Below are positions 30,867 to 32,082 of a stretch of 32,082 bases of DNA, in pieces. The translations under genes were made by a program, and so were the position numbers. The notes below the pieces were generated by a model, which searched no databases, was not told the origin of the DNA, and saw only the letters and a program-made list of their open reading frames with translations. Where the stretch lies: NCBI GenBank assembly GCA_047623555.1, contig JBLHMP010000041.1, positions 1 through 32,082 of the forward strand. The letters are read 5' to 3'. Each line of letters opens with the position of its first letter. Within the stretch, counting starts at the first letter, position 1. The DNA comes from NORP181 sp047623555. GTDB taxonomy: Bacteria > Pseudomonadota > Alphaproteobacteria > Rhodobacterales > Rhodobacteraceae.

Positions 30867-32045
30867 ATGAGCTATCCCTCCAACCACCCCGACCACCGCC
30901 AGACAGGTGACGCCGCCGCAGGCATTGAAACCACCGAAGAATTCGAACGGTTCACCCAGCGCAACGATGTTTTCTCGCGCGCTATGTGGGATGACACAGT
31001 GCGCTCAAAACACACCGACGGCTTTTTTGCCTCCTACCGTGTGGATGCCACCCCACGACGCGGTGCCGGGTTCACCCAACGTGATTTCGCCCTGCGCAAT
31101 GCGTCTTGGCTGATTTCCGATGTGATGACCAACCGTCACGCCGACCAGGGCCGCCGCGAGGGTTTTCAGGCGCCAATCAGCTATGACACCCCGGTCGCAC
31201 CGGTGCAGATCGACATCGACGATGCCGCCGCCATGGCCACCGAAATCAAACGCGTCGCTAAATTCTTTGGCGCGGATCTGTGCGGCATCACCGATCTGGA
31301 TGAACGCTGGCTTTATGCTTCGCGCGTTGACACCCGAGACATGTCCGAAACAACGCTCGACCTGCCCGAGGGCCTGCCGCATGTGATTGTACTGGGCCAC
31401 GAAATGGACGCCGAACTGGTCGCCACCTACCCGTCGGCACTGGCCGGAGCCGCCACTGGCCGCGAATATAGCCACGAAGCCTCGGTGGTGATGCAGGTCG
31501 CCGCCTATATCCGCAATCTCGGCTACGAAGCCGTCGCCTCAATGAACGACACCGGTCTGGTGATCCCGTTTGCGATCAAGGCAGGCTTGGGTGAATACGC
31601 CCGCAACCAACTGGTCATTACCCCAGAATTTGGCCCCCGCCTGCGGTTCTCCAAAATCTTCACCAACCTGCCACTGACCTATGACGCCCCTCGCCCCCGC
31701 GGTGTGCGCGATTTTTGCGATATCTGTTCAAAATGCGCCGACGCCTGCCCGCCAAAGGCGTTGCCCTTTGGCCCGCCCGAAGTCGGCGGCAGCAATAATT
31801 CCGCCATCAAGGGCGTGCGCAAATGGACCTCTGACGCCGAAAAATGTTTTGGTTTCTGGGCCAAGACCCGCACAGACTGCGCCATCTGCATGCGTGTCTG
31901 CCCGTTCAACCGCGACTTCTCCAAACGCCGCCACCGTCTCTGGCTCAAACTCGCCTTGTCCCCTTTGCGCAAATTCGCCCTCTGGCTTGACCGCAATCGC
32001 GGCAAACGCGCCAAACCCGCCGACTGGTGGCAAAAACCCAACTGA
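30867..32045 (+). CDS. reductive-dehalogenase-like cobalamin/Fe-S protein, cytosolic type
   Basis: A 392-residue protein resembling the catalytic core of reductive dehalogenases. A cobalamin-domain-like region (residues about 120-280) includes PHVIVLGHEMD and the diagnostic-looking IPFAIKAGLGEYARNQLVITPEFGPRLRFSKIFTNLPL. Two 4Fe-4S motifs follow: Cys284, 287, 290 and 294 (CDICSKCADACP), then Cys327, 338, 341 and 345 (CAICMRVCPF). There is no Tat signal and no membrane-anchor partner gene, so it is cytosolic, unlike respiratory enzymes. The distantly related epoxyqueuosine reductase QueG is an alternative, but the length and the AGLGEYAR region fit the dehalogenase-like group better. No Shine-Dalgarno precedes the ATG. 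The substrate is unknown. Confidence 0.75.
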   Translation: MSYPSNHPDHRQTGDAAAGIETTEEFERFTQRNDVFSRAMWDDTVRSKHTDGFFASYRVDATPRRGAGFTQRDFALRNASWLISDVMTNRHADQGRREGFQAPISYDTPVAPVQIDIDDAAAMATEIKRVAKFFGADLCGITDLDERWLYASRVDTRDMSETTLDLPEGLPHVIVLGHEMDAELVATYPSALAGAATGREYSHEASVVMQVAAYIRNLGYEAVASMNDTGLVIPFAIKAGLGEYARNQLVITPEFGPRLRFSKIFTNLPLTYDAPRPRGVRDFCDICSKCADACPPKALPFGPPEVGGSNNSAIKGVRKWTSDAEKCFGFWAKTRTDCAICMRVCPFNRDFSKRRHRLWLKLALSPLRKFALWLDRNRGKRAKPADWWQKPN

Positions 32046-32065
32046 TTTCCAATTTCAAAAAATAT

Positions 32066-32082
32066 CCCGGGGGTGCGGGGGC
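32066..32082. repeat. start of a G-rich intergenic element, cut by window end
   Basis: CCCGGGGGTGCGGGGGC begins 20 bases after the last stop codon and runs off the window. G-rich strings of this type, usually paired with a C-rich arm, are frequent after genes in Rhodobacteraceae and may be terminators or REP-like elements; the second arm is not visible here. Confidence 0.35.

Noticed and set aside
1..32082. CRISPR array, insertion sequence, prophage or toxin-antitoxin module
   Set aside because: No regularly spaced repeats, transposase, integrase or phage structural genes were seen on reading both strands; the ArsR-SRPBCC pair is a regulator-effector pair, not a toxin-antitoxin.

Overview
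The window looks like chromosomal DNA of an alphaproteobacterium of the Rhodobacterales (Roseobacter/Rhodobacteraceae type). This rests on the nrdR-ribD, ribB-ribH-nusB, dnaG-rpoD and soxBDAG gene sets, the MmcB-type repair nuclease, frequent ATGA/GTGA stop-start overlaps, and fairly GC-rich coding DNA. No phage, transposase, integrase or CRISPR array is visible. Most of the window is housekeeping and metabolic backbone with a few accessory patches.

Layout. 1-2400: the 5' end of a tRNA gene (minus strand, cut by the window edge), a GNAT acetyltransferase, a 64-residue conserved protein, a 60-residue protein overlapping mmcB, and an ArsR repressor-SRPBCC pair with two operator-like repeats in its promoter. 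2400-2900: a strong 6S RNA candidate followed by an imperfect inverted repeat. 2900-13717: the riboflavin/nusB/nrdR genes on the minus strand (nrdR-ribD, ribE-unknown, ribB-ribH-nusB), cut into three blocks by plus-strand genes: a Ser/Cys-type proline-racemase-family enzyme, and a capsule cassette (kpsS, an outer-membrane export lipoprotein, kpsC). 13720-14760: a DnaA box before nrdR, a large perfect-armed hairpin, and two tandem paralogous exported proteins in AT-richer DNA. 14868-19289: rpoD, dnaG and a small exported protein, with a canonical promoter placing the dnaG start at or next to its ATG and mutually exclusive hairpins in the rpoD leader. 19324-24363: sarcosine oxidase soxB-D-A-G. 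24586-26016: glutamate dehydrogenase. 26350-29227: an orphan TadG/TadE/TadF-like trio on the plus strand. 29222-32045: a 32-bp tandem duplication, a two-helix membrane protein, a 3-hydroxyisobutyrate-dehydrogenase-family oxidoreductase, and a divergent cytosolic reductive-dehalogenase-like iron-sulfur protein.

How the genes fit together. RibB, RibH, RibE and RibD supply four enzymes of riboflavin synthesis; GTP cyclohydrolase II is not supplied, because the RibA-like half of RibB has lost its zinc cysteines. Flavin is used by SoxA/SoxB, whose product enters the folate one-carbon pool, and glutamate dehydrogenase and the proline-racemase-family enzyme also point to amino-acid or osmolyte use. 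KpsC and KpsS build the Kdo linker for a capsule whose ABC transporter must be encoded elsewhere. The Tad-like trio and the two exported Cys-pair proteins are envelope functions of unknown role.

No obviously new multi-gene system was found. The best leads are regulatory or architectural: the rpoD leader switch, the probable leaderless dnaG transcript, the capsule cassette inside the rib genes, the tandem duplication at the Tad junction, and the unassigned cobalamin/Fe-S protein.
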